From Bimastos eiseni (Eukaryota > Annelida > Clitellata > Crassiclitellata > Lumbricidae), in contig OY365810.1 of NCBI GenBank assembly GCA_959347315.1, positions 19,480,358-19,544,357 on the forward strand: a stretch of DNA of 64,000 bases. The letters run 5' to 3'. The stretch's first letter is position 1; every line of letters starts with the position of its first letter. The position numbers and the translations under genes were made by a program. Of the stretch, positions 55,032 through 64,000 are shown one piece after another. Below the pieces are notes generated by a model. That model was not told the DNA's origin, did not search any database, and saw only the letters and a list, made by a program, of their open reading frames with translations.

Positions 55032-55224
55032 GTAAGAAATGCTTAATGCTTTCCTCATTATGGCTGACTGCAGGTTCTTCTAGCTCGGGTAGTGTATATG
55101 TATTGTCATTATGTGTGTGTCTTTGCATGCATGTCTGTACTTGTGCATATTTATTTAGTCTGGACATTTATACAAACCTTCTCAGCTACTCTCAACTCAC
55201 TCATCACCTTTGATCTATGGCAAC

Positions 55225-55899
55225 TAGGGCTTAACTGGAATTCGCCTCGGACATTTGCCTTGGCCGAATATTGGACTATTTGGAAGTATAAGCGTCGGCA
55301 AATATTACATCCACAGATAGCTAAAAATAAAAATTTTTGATAAAATAATTTTTTTCATCAAAAATTTAGCACTATCGGACTTACTTATAAGTAATTGATT
55401 AATTAAACTAGAACTTAAGATTCCATTGAATTTTCTTTAAAATAGTGATGCTAATTTATATATTTTAATTTTTGTTGGTTGCATTCCCCTTGCATTCCCC
55501 AGGTGGCAACCAAATCAGTAATTTTCCCGCTTGAATTGGCTCCACCCAGTTTTCGGTAAACATTAGAGAGTAAAGACATCATTGAAAACTTGATATTTCA
55601 AATTTTATAACAAGGTTTTACATTTTTTTCACAAATAAAGTTGTTAAATAATAAATATATTGTTATAGCCTAGAGTGCGACTGTAGGTTATGTGAAGGAT
55701 ATTGCTATAGACTCATTGACTATAGGTAGTTCTCTATAGCTTTGCACATGCAGGTTAACTACGCTTTGTCTGCGGATGGTACTCGCTGCCAGTCGCTGAT
55801 TTGCCACTACTATTCAGTTCGTACCCAGATCCAGCAAATAGTTAATCAAAATACTTGGATTCGGTACTCGATGGAAATTGTCTACTTGGTTATGCCCTA
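55225..55899. mobile_element. MITE family B, copy 2
   Basis: TAGGGCTTAACTGG to GGTTATGCCCTA, 675 bp. ATGGCAAC at 55217-55224 and 55900-55907 is a perfect 8-bp target duplication. Interior words (GGCCGAATATTGGACTATTT, TAGCCTAGAGTGCGAC) match copies 1 and 3. Confidence 0.93.
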
Positions 55900-55919
55900 A
55901 TGGCAACTACATTGTATAA

Positions 55920-56459
55920 CGAAGGACGTTTTGGCGTGACAGTTTTGGCGCTTGGTGGTTTTGGCGCATGGCCATTTTGGCATGAGATTTTTGGTGCAGA
56001 TCTCTGATACAATAAATATACTTTGATGTGTACCTCTGTATTTGCTTTAGTTCATTCTCTTATCCACCAATTGGCGTCTCTGGGCATACACTATCTGTGT
56101 TTTGCTTTACTAGCAACTATATGAAGCAGCCCTTCGAAGATTGCGAGCTGAATTCGGGTAAGATCTCCCAAACATAGAATCTGAGCGGTTAAAAAGAGGC
56201 GTGATCTCGTATACAAGCAATTCGTTCGAGGAGACCAACCACCTTTAAAATACAGAAAATATGTCGCAGCTGATGTCAGGATCAGGACAATCGTTGATAG
56301 TTACAGAGAACGAAACAGCATTGTTTTTTACATATGCAATCAAAATCACTAAACATTGCTTGCCTGCTGTTGTGTAGTACAATATCTATTTATCAGTGCC
56401 AACATGTCCTGTGCCAAAACGGTCATGCCAAAAAGGCTGCGCCAAAGTGTCACATACCG
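55920..56459. mobile_element. Transposon with ends made of tandem TTTTGGCR words
   Basis: The left end carries five words at 13-16-bp steps (GTTTTGGCGTG, AGTTTTGGCGCT, GGTTTTGGCGCA, CATTTTGGCAT, TTTTTGGTGC). The right end carries four inverted (GTGCCAAAAC, ATGCCAAAAAG, GCGCCAAAGTG and a decayed CATGTCCTG). TTGTATAA at 55912-55919 and 56460-56467 is a perfect 8-bp flanking repeat. Interior 56110-56240 encodes, with stops, LYEAALRRLRAEFG and RGVISYTSNSFEETNHL, which may be a transposase relic I cannot name. The long flanking repeat and tandem-word ends suggest a Mutator-like element. Confidence 0.75.
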
Positions 56460-56955
56460 TTGTATAATGTGATTATTATCACTATTATTTCATTTGAAAG
56501 CAAGTTTTGACTAAAATCTTGAGAATCATTGACATTTATGTAATGTTTTATAACATTTAGAAATTTCTCTATATTTCATTAAGTATATTTGGCCCAGAAA
56601 AGCAGACCAGTTTAGTAGAGGCATTTTGTGAATATCTATTGGTGAACTTTCACACAAGTTGCAACAGAAAGGCTAACACTGTTTGTTACACATAAAAGTA
56701 TCCTCTACAGCATATCAAAAGTCTCCATGAATACTTGTGGTGGAAGTGTTATAAAAATCGTGATCTTTAGCGGCACTGTACTGACTAATGAGATGCATAT
56801 TTTCAAAGGAACGTTTGAATTCTAAAAGACCTATCAATGATCTAAATTATTTTAAAGTAATTCCAATAATATCTATATTTTAGATTAATGCAACATTATT
56901 GTACTAAATTAGGCAGCATAAGTTGCTTAGTTTTCAGGTTGTTCAAATCCTCCAC
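56460..56955. other. Intron 8 sequence, nothing recognised
   Basis: AT-rich DNA without frames or repeats I can identify. Confidence 0.6.
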
Positions 56956-56959
56956 TAAG

Positions 56960-57381
56960 TGTCACTAATTCATCATCGTCATCCCATTCAACTTGTGCAA
57001 TTTGCATGCTGATCCTTTGCAGTTGTTACATGCAACAGCACTTAATGTCAAGCGGTTTACTCGCTCACCTAATACTGCTGCTGCAATCGGTTTTGCAGCT
57101 AAACCTGATGATATGTTCAAAAGTTCCTTCAGTTTGGTCTTCATGTGCGTGTGCCCTTATGCCGGGACCTCTAAACTTTTGAGATTCAATTCCATCTGGC
57201 TAATAAGATCATTGCTTGTGATCTGCTCATCATCATTATCTTCAAGATAGTTTGCAACTTCAACAAGGACTTTTTCTCTTTCTTCATCTTGTAGCAGACC
57301 CAATTTTGGTTTTTTGATGTCAATTTCGCTGGACTGATGATCGAGCAGCTGCATATTGACCTCAGCTCCAAAGACCAGCAA
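56960..57381 (-). pseudogene. Fragment of an uncharacterised transposon-associated protein
   Basis: The minus strand reads LLDHQSSEIDIKKPKLGLLQ, DEEREKVLVEVANYLEDNDD and SQMELNLKSLEVPA (57381-57157). After a stop comes YGHTHMKTKLKELLNISSGL and NNCKGSACKLHKL-like sequence. I have a weak memory of similar repeats in invertebrate genomes but cannot name the superfamily. Its right edge meets the L2-like fragment at 57385. Confidence 0.5.
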
Positions 57382-57384
57382 CCT

Positions 57385-58061
57385 GGATCCTCTCTAAACG
57401 TTTCTCCTCCAGAAAATTGGTGATGCGCTCCTTTTTTCCTTACCGCTCTCTGCAGCCGTTCCCTCAAAGAGGGTATTCTTCCAGCCGTGAAAAAATGGTC
57501 AATCCTTGTTCCAGTGCCAAGGTGCAAGGGGCCGGATGCAGCTGATCCTAATAACTTTTGGCCAATTGCTAATGTCACTTCCTTATCTAGCAAGCCTGAA
57601 AATATTGTAACCGTCCAGCTCACTGCCAACATCGATAAAAATGACTACTCGCTGTCTTTCAGTCTGGATTCTGAAGGGGCCACTCCACAGAGACCCTATT
57701 GGTCGCCTTCTCTGTGATATTTATGGAGCAATTGACAGGTCTCAGGTTTCTCTCTTTCCGCTGTTTGATGTCAGCTCCCAGGTACCCGCTTTTGGTACCA
57801 TTGACCACCTCTCTGCCTCGTTTCCTTCCTGCAGTACCATCCACCAGGTATTCTTGAGTTTCCGCTCCATTTGGACTACCCCCAAGGCTGTCCCTTGTAT
57901 ATTATTTATACCGAAGATTCAGGCCCTCTGCTCGCTGCCTGCACTGTCCTGAGCTAGTCCTATGCAGGCCTATCTGCACTGCTCAGTCCTGGCAGCTGCC
58001 ACTGTGGTCTGTGCAATGAGCCGGGCCATGGAGAACTTGGAGGCCTGGATGTTTTCTAACT
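57385..58061 (+). pseudogene. L2-like RT fragment, left part (split by a hAT)
   Basis: It resembles 22990-23640 at the DNA level: AACCTGGATCCTCTCTAAAC, CCACAGAGACCCTATTGGTC and GGAGCAATTGACAGGTCTCA. Encoded pieces include LVPVPRCKGPDAADPNNFWP-like and [17 protein letters not shown]. It breaks at 58061 inside LEAWM-SNS and resumes at 58918. Confidence 0.78.
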
Positions 58062-58909
58062 CAGTGGTTCTCAAACTGTGGTCCGCGGACCCCTTGGGGG
58101 TCCGCTGAAAGGGTGAAAATTGCTGGGAAGGAAGAAGAACTGTTGGATGAATTGTCCAATGACAGAAGCTTCGAACTTAAATTTCAAGGTCAAACATTGA
58201 CCGCGTTTTGGTGCAACGTTAGGAACGAATATACGCTTTTAGCTGAGAGAGCCTTGACTGTTAGTCCCATTTGCAACTACGTATACCAGTGCGAAGCATT
58301 GTTCTCAGCATTAACACGTGATGAAATCTAAGTTTAGATCACGTCTTCAGATGGAAGACGACATTCGAGTGTGTCTATCAAAAATCTCACCAAGGATAGA
58401 CCTTCTCTGCCGACAAAAGCAAGCCCACACATCTCATTAGTTTCAGTGAGTATATTAGACTCTAGTGTAGCTGTATTTGTAATGCATTTGAACGTGTTAA
58501 ATAATTAAAACGTTTCGCACTGGTAGGTAGCAGTAAAATTAATGGTCTTACTCTTTATTATTAAATGAATGATGTTGTATTGTAGTTATGCAGTATGAGT
58601 ATTAGGCATTAAACATTGTAGTTGTAGTCATGTTTTGCATTTCTTGCTTTTATAAGCAGGTTTAATTTAGTCCTGTGACTGTCGTGTGACACTGTATCAT
58701 TGACTGCCAATAGTTGGTGTTGTTATAATTTGACTACAAAGAGTGATTTATTTTATAAAGTCGACTGCAGATAAAAGAAGTTTACCCTTTATGCATGTGG
58801 CTATGCTATTATAATTTGGTTGATTAATCAGGCCGCATCGCATCAGGGTTCCGCGAATATCGTATGGCTTGAAAAGGGGTCCGGTACTGAAAAAGTTTGA
58901 GAACCGCTG
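58062..58909 (+). mobile_element. hAT transposon inserted in the L2-like element
   Basis: Left end CAGTGGTTCTCAAACTGTGG, right end AAAGTTTGAGAACCGCTG. TTCTAACT at 58054-58061 and 58910-58917 is a perfect 8-bp target duplication. A + frame at 58113-58331 (EEELLDELSNDRSFELKFQG, FWCNVRNEYTLLAERAL, EALFSALTRDEI) is the hAT C-terminal dimerisation domain, broken by stops after 58331. It is 848 bp and non-autonomous. Confidence 0.93.
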
Positions 58910-58917
58910 TTCTAACT

Positions 58918-59740
58918 GCCTGCGAATCTGCAATTTATCTAAGACTCAGTTTATTCGGTTTGACACTTAACATCGGCTAGCCAAAATTGACATGGAAGCC
59001 CTTGTCTTAGAGTTCTCACAGTTCATTTCCTCATCTTCTGTCAGGGATCTTGGTGTTACTCTGAACCAAGAGCTCACTCTCACATGGCACATCCACTTGC
59101 CCTGCCGTGATTGCTACTATTAACTGCGCCAGCTCGGGACGGTAATTTGCTCCTTGTCCTCTGATACTGTTGCAACATTTATCCTCTCCTTCGTGGTCTC
59201 TCGCCTTGACTACCTTAAAGTCCTCTATGAAGGGCTCCCTGCATGCCGGATTGGGTGCTTGAATCGGGTATTGTGCAAGGGCGGCACTCCTTATTGGCCA
59301 CATCCCAAGATTCGGCCATGTCTCTGAATATATGCTGGATGTCCTTCATTTGCTCTCATTCTCTCAGTGGATCTCATACCGGGTCTCTTCATTAGTATTG
59401 CGTTGCATAAAGGATTCGGCTCCCAGGTACCTGCAGGAACTATACTGTTCTACATTAAGTGTCCAATGCCGAGGCTCCCTCTGTTCTTCTTCACATGCTG
59501 AGCTTCTTGTCCTCCGCTCCTGGACTTCCATGCGGCAGCACCTGGCTTTCTCGGTTGCTTTTCCCGCAACCTGGAATGGGTTTCCTGTCACCCTTCACTT
59601 AGTGCCCAGGGGACACTCCACCATGTTCTATGCCAACTTTAAGACTGTCCTATTTAGCAAGGGTTGAGTTGGGAGTGCTTCTGAGTAGATGCTCTTGAAG
59701 GGGTGCTATATAAATAATCCAAGTAAATAAAATGTAGTTC
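58918..59740 (+). pseudogene. L2-like RT fragment, right part with 3' tail
   Basis: Continues the copy left of the hAT: NLSKTQFIRF-like, FSSSSVRDLGVTLNQELTLT, SRLDYLKVLYEGLP, then RSWTSMRQHLAFSVAFPATW and NGFPVTLHLVPRGHSTMF. It ends GAGTAGATGCTCTTGAAGG, GGTGCTATATAAATAATCC, AAGTAAATAAAAT. Overall about the same as 23640-24490. Frames are broken. Confidence 0.82.
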
Positions 59741-60195
59741 TTGGTTCTAAAATTCATGCTACCCACTTGATGATACTCTGCATCTGCAGCATGCAGGTCG
59801 TGAACATACAACACATGATCTTGCACTACGGATGTCCGCCCATTCATCACATCTGTCATTGCATGATTTCAAGAGTGTTCTTGAATGCAACTGTCCTCAC
59901 TTGTAATACTGTCCAATCTGAACTCTTCCTCGTCATACCAACATGTGCTGCTTCCCACAGAACTGACAATCTCTGACATAAATGAACTCTTTTACAGGTC
60001 TGGACTTTGTAGGCTAGAGATTTTTGTAGTTGTAACAAGTTGGCTTATGTTACTGCTAAAACTGTGCTCTGATCAGGATGCTTTGTAGCATGTGCTAGTA
60101 GTTCTTGTCCTTGTTAGTCTACAATTAGATATGTCACTGTGTTTCTGATCATTTTTATTACTTATGTTGAAAATTTATAATATAATGTTCATCAC
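59741..60195. other. Intron 8 sequence, nothing recognised
   Basis: Short open frames on both strands show no known domain. Confidence 0.5.
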
Positions 60196-60198
60196 CAA

Positions 60199-60378
60199 CT
60201 ATCCCTGCAGATATGTCTCAACCAACCTAGATTTCTCTGGAGGACTTTTGCATGTCTTGCTGATTCTTCGGTACAGTTCATAATTACTAACCTTCTGCAT
60301 CCATCGTATTCTGAGCATCCTGTGGTAAAATTTTCTTTCAGGTATGAGTACCCTCTTTTTGGTGTCCTTTGTTAGTAC
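60199..60378 (-). pseudogene. RT C-terminal fragment, endonuclease-RT family
   Basis: The minus strand reads RVLIPERKFYHRMLRIRWMQ, KVSNYELYRRISKTCKSPPE, matching the block F..K..R..LRI.W..KVSN.EL.RRI of a widespread non-LTR family. MITE family B copy 3 is inserted just upstream of it. Confidence 0.65.
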
Positions 60379-61049
60379 TAGGGCATAACCAGAAAACGCC
60401 TCGGCCATTTGCCTTGGCCGAATATTGGACTATTTGGAAGTATTTGCCTGGGCAAATATTACACCCGCAAATGGCTAAAAATAGCTTTTTTGATAAAATA
60501 ATATTTTTTCATCAGATAAATTTACAACTAACGGACTTACTTATAAGTTATTGATTAATTAAACAAGAACTTAACATTCCATCGAATTTTCTTTAAAAAA
60601 TGATGTTAATTTATACATTTTAATTTCTTTTAGCTGCATTTTCCAGGTGGTAACCAAATCAATAATTTTCCCGCTTGAATTGGCTCCACCCACTTTTCCG
60701 TAAATATTAGAGAGTAAAGACATCGCTGATGATTTCATATTTCAAATTTATTACAAGGTTTTAACATTTTTTCACAAATAAAGTCATTAAATAATAAATA
60801 TATTGTTATAGCCTAGAGTGCGACGATACGCTATATGAAGGATATTGCGACAAACTCTGCATTGACAATATATAGTTCTCTGTAGCTGTGCACGTGGCAG
60901 GTCAACTATGCTTTGCCTACGGATGGTACTCGCTGAGTCCCTGGCCAGATTTGCTGCTACTATTCGGTTTGTACCTGGATCAGGCAAATAGTTCATCCAA
61001 ATACTTGAATTCGGTACTCGGTGGAAATTGTCTACTCGGTTATGCCCTA
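60379..61049. mobile_element. MITE family B, copy 3
   Basis: TAGGGCATAACCAG to CTCGGTTATGCCCTA, 671 bp. Flanks GTTAGTAC (60371-60378) and GTTTGTAC (61050-61057) match at 7 of 8. It is very similar to copy 2. Confidence 0.92.
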
Positions 61050-62252
61050 GTTTGTACCCATGTCTCTCATCTATACATCGTGCTGCTGATCACACGTTTT
61101 CAGTACGTTCACTTCGACTCATATACTGTGCCTTGCTTTTCCAAATGTGTTATCCATTATTCTATGCCCTATGGTCCTCCTCCCCAATGACATATAGAGT
61201 ATGTCTAAGCCAGGGCGGGCCTGAGGTAGTTTTGAGCTATAGGCAAGGACAAAAATGCCGCCCCTGTACGCTTTGTCACAATCCTTTTGATGCATGACCG
61301 TTCTTTTTCTCATCCACCAGACACGAACAACGATGCCTCTTGATGTTTAAGGAATATATACAACTTACATACAATTTACATCTTACATACAACTATCTAA
61401 CACGTAGCAGTAGATTTTAACTAAATAGAGGTCGACTTGGTTTTCGAAGAATCACGTCCTATGCCCTGTTGTTGGTGGCTTTCCCGACGTCTTCCAAGTC
61501 CAAAATGCTCTATGCTGTAGCCCCTCTTTGCTACATCAGATAAACCTTGTCCTCCGCCATCGTTCATGCGACGTGAACCTACGACCCTGCTGTCCCATTG
61601 GTCCACCTAGACCCTCAATTGCCCATCCATCGACGCCGATTGGATGGGATACCCCTCCACTAGAGTTTGCATCACCCTTAGTATATTGTCAATGGCGTTT
61701 TACAGGTCCATTGAGATTACAGAGTTATTAACGTCAAAAGGAGTTCATAGGCTTCCAAGGATTAAATTCCTGCTCAGGCGTGGTCCGTTAATATCGTAGC
61801 GTCTCTTTTACCTCTGCCCTCTGTTCAATGGGTGTCGGAACCAGTTGAGACCGTTTTCTTCGGTCTCATATTACCGATCGCTGCCCTAGTGCTGGAGGAT
61901 TCTCGACGTCTCTAAAGTGACCGCCATCCCTGGATGAACAGCTGAGGAATTAGATTCAGCCTCTGGCGTCGAATTTCGTCTTCGTGGCGATTCGCATGGA
62001 TGACCTTGTCGACCGATCGCTCCTTAAGTGCTTCTAGATTGTCTTTGAAAGCGAATAAGGCAGATGCCCCCACCGTTCTCCCTCCAATTCGTCATTAGCC
62101 GTCCTCCACGTAGACTCTGAGTTCCGATGCATTTCTTTAGTGCCTTTGCAAAAGCTAAAGTTGTAACATGCTGGTTTTGTTCAACTTCTTTTTATTGAAT
62201 ATTGATTACCTTAATTTGCTGAAAAATTATAATTATTGTCTCACATTTTAAG
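61050..62252. other. Intron 8 sequence, GC-richer and unassigned
   Basis: At 61370-62130 the DNA is GC-richer, and minus-strand pieces such as DELEGERWGHLPYSLSKTI and KHLRSDRSTRSSMR, broken by stops, suggest an old retrotransposon coding region I cannot place. CAGGGCGGGCC at 61205 with GCCGCCCCTG at 61256 is a short inverted pair. Confidence 0.4.
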
Positions 62253-62493
62253 TAGAGCTGTACCGATTAATCGGCCGGCCGATTAATTGGGATGATTATC
62301 GAGATATCGGCAATATCTGATATCGGCAAGATAATCAATGACAATGTAAAAAAAATTTTTTTTTTCATTTTATAATATTATTTTTAGTCTTTAAGAGCAA
62401 CATGACGACAGCAGCGTCATTGGGTCTGTGAAGGACAGCATTTCGTTCGCTTCCCATAGTGTGGGGAACTCAGGCTTCTACTTCAGACCATCC

Positions 62494-63692
62494 AGTAATG
62501 GTGACCGGACAAAATGGTAGCGGACAAAATGGTATGGACAAAATGGTATGGGTACAAAATGGTAGCGGACACAATGGTACGGACAAAATGGTACGGACAA
62601 ATGGTAGCGGACAAAATGGTACAGACAAATGGTAAGGACAATATGGTATGGACAAAATGGTATTCAATTTCCACTTAAATACGTATCCATTCTAGCGACT
62701 TTCTATCAATCCAGCTTCTTTTAAAATAGGAATCTTTTATTTGATCCAGTTTCCATTTCAGCATAATTCTTTTCGTAAATCAAGCATCTTCTTCAGCCCC
62801 TCTCTTTTCAAGGAATACAGATAACAGCTTCCATTTAAGCGTAATTCTTTGGACCAATCCAGCTTCTAATTAGGCATAATTTTTAACATCCATCTCGTTA
62901 AAGCAGAATTCTCTTATCGAACCCTCTACCATTCAAGTATAACTTTTCGTTCATCCAGCTTTGCCTTATAAGCATGATTCTTCAAAACTATCCAACTTCT
63001 AATTGAACATTGTTTTCTCATCGATCCCGCTTCTGATCTGAAGAGCGATCATTTTCATAAATCCCCTTATAGACAAACACGATTCTTTTCATCAATCCAG
63101 CTGCTGATTAAACAAGATTCTTTCAATTAGTCAAGCATCAATGTTAGCAAGGATATTCCTATCATCAGTCCTACTTCAAATTATGCATAATTCTTTTCAT
63201 CAGTCCAGCTTCTGATTAAACAAGACTCTGTTAATTAATCCAGCCTAAATTTATGCAAGGATTCTGTTCATCAGTTCAGTTTCTATTTCAAATTTAGACA
63301 GCATGATATTTGCATGAAAAATGACTTTGCCAACCTAAACTATGGTTTACCAAAGTTTGTTATACGCATATCAAACATAGGCTGATATATGTATATATTT
63401 TACCTGACATTCCACTCCCGGACATTAATCATATATATGTTATATATATAACATTAATCATACATACTTAATTAATATGGCTAATATGATACACAACTTA
63501 TATATGTGTGTGCTATGTTAGTGATCAATCGGGGGAAATGTCCTAGGGGAAATGTCCGGGGAGTGGAAATATGTCCTAGACCCCTTAAATCTCTACCATT
63601 TTATCCGTAAGCCTACTGTTTTGTACAATACCATTTTGTCAGTGCCATTTCATCCGCACCATTTTGTCCTAATACCATTTTGTCCTAGGATT
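62494..63692. mobile_element. Insert with inverted arrays of GGACAAAATGGTA and an internal 35-bp minisatellite
   Basis: The left edge (62498-62665) has about 12 tandem copies of GGACAAAATGGTA with small changes. The right edge (63594-63692) has five inverted copies (TACCATTTTGTCC and decayed forms). Between them lies the 35-bp minisatellite, a TA-rich part and a small inverted pair CCACTCCCGGACA (about 63413) and TGTCCGGGGAGTGG (about 63551). No coding sequence. No target duplication is visible because the host MITE lost sequence at the site. Confidence 0.7.
62690..63290. repeat. 35-bp-period minisatellite, second locus
   Basis: About 17 units of about 35 bp carry CTTTTCATCAATCCAGC, TTCTGATTAAAC or TTCCATTTAAGC and CATAATT. 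The unit matches the array at 9130-9745 53 kb away. Confidence 0.82.
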
Positions 63693-64000
63693 TGTCCCCA
63701 ACTACATGTATACGGCTCCTTCAGAGCAAGTGTTTTGCTTGTATCGCAACAATAGGCAGGTAGCAGTAGGTCTATCTTTTAGAACCAGTCATCTTGGGAA
63801 CCACAATGAAAAAATCGGCTAAATAATCGGGTAAATAATCGGTTAAATAATCGGCCAAATAATCGGGTATCGGCAAGCGAATAATCGGCAATAATCGGTA
63901 TCGACATAATCGGCAAAAAGCGATATCGGTACAGCTCTAATTTTAGGCTTAAATTGATTAAAGCAGCAAGGCAAGTGTGCAGGCAGTGCAGCAGCACCAA

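Larger units (their letters stand above)
62253..63939. mobile_element. MITE family A, copy 5, hosting a tandem-word element
   Basis: Starts TAGAGCTGTACCGATTAATC and ends CGATATCGGTACAGCTCTA. Flanks ATTTTAAG (62245-62252) and ATTTTAGG (63940-63947) match at 7 of 8. Family sequence covers 62253-62493 and 63693-63939; the middle about 220 bp of the family is missing and replaced by the insert at 62494-63692. ATAATCGG repeats about eight times at 63820-63900. Confidence 0.88.

Noticed and set aside
1..64000. CRISPR array, bacterial operons or riboswitches
   Set aside because: The repeats are transposon words, minisatellites or microsatellites, and the genes are spliced; nothing prokaryotic is present.

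Overview
This 64-kb window is nuclear DNA of an animal: split coding exons with GT/AG introns, AT-rich introns and a dense load of eukaryotic transposons. I cannot name the species. The transposon mix (L2/CR1-like and I-type non-LTR elements, many hAT-type MITEs, a mariner, a piggyBac-like MITE, a Gmr1-like Ty3/gypsy element) fits a marine invertebrate or a basal chordate better than an insect or a mammal.

The one host gene I recognise is an orthologue of rotatin (RTTN, a centriole and basal-body protein) on the + strand. Eight coding exons can be placed between 4483 and 55031. Every intron phase matches across each junction and the reading frame stays open for 1118 coding nucleotides. The gene continues past the right edge. 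Its introns (1.6 to 19 kb) hold almost everything else in the window.

Layout. 1-3564: the 5' part of an apparently intact non-LTR retrotransposon on the - strand (endonuclease, reverse transcriptase, RNase H; about 1151 codons without a stop), running off the left edge. 3565-4482: presumed RTTN promoter with two inverted CCAAT boxes and a POU-like palindrome. Intron 1 (4535-12670): a degenerate hAT transposon and a run of hAT-type MITEs with readable 8-bp target duplications, plus a 35-bp-period minisatellite. Intron 2 (12859-31894): a two-exon minus-strand fragment of an uncharacterised conserved protein family (15033-16667), a Gmr1-like LTR retrotransposon with integrase ahead of reverse transcriptase and a CArG-box-rich upstream region (17165-21020), several broken non-LTR elements (21420-29310), and a mariner pseudogene split by a piggyBac-like MITE carrying a large TATG microsatellite. 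Introns 3-8 hold more MITE copies, nested hAT elements, further L2-like and RTE-like fragments, and several perfect short-loop hairpins.

The least explained structures are: transposons whose ends are built of tandem 13-16-bp words (55920-56459 and 62494-63692); a shared 35-bp minisatellite at two loci; a 36-bp and a 23-bp perfect hairpin in RTTN introns; three perfect CArG boxes upstream of the LTR element's TATA; and an intact I-type ORF2 that starts without an ATG in a +1 overlap with a short upstream ORF. No bacterial genes, rRNA or CRISPR array was seen, and no tRNA gene was recognised by eye.
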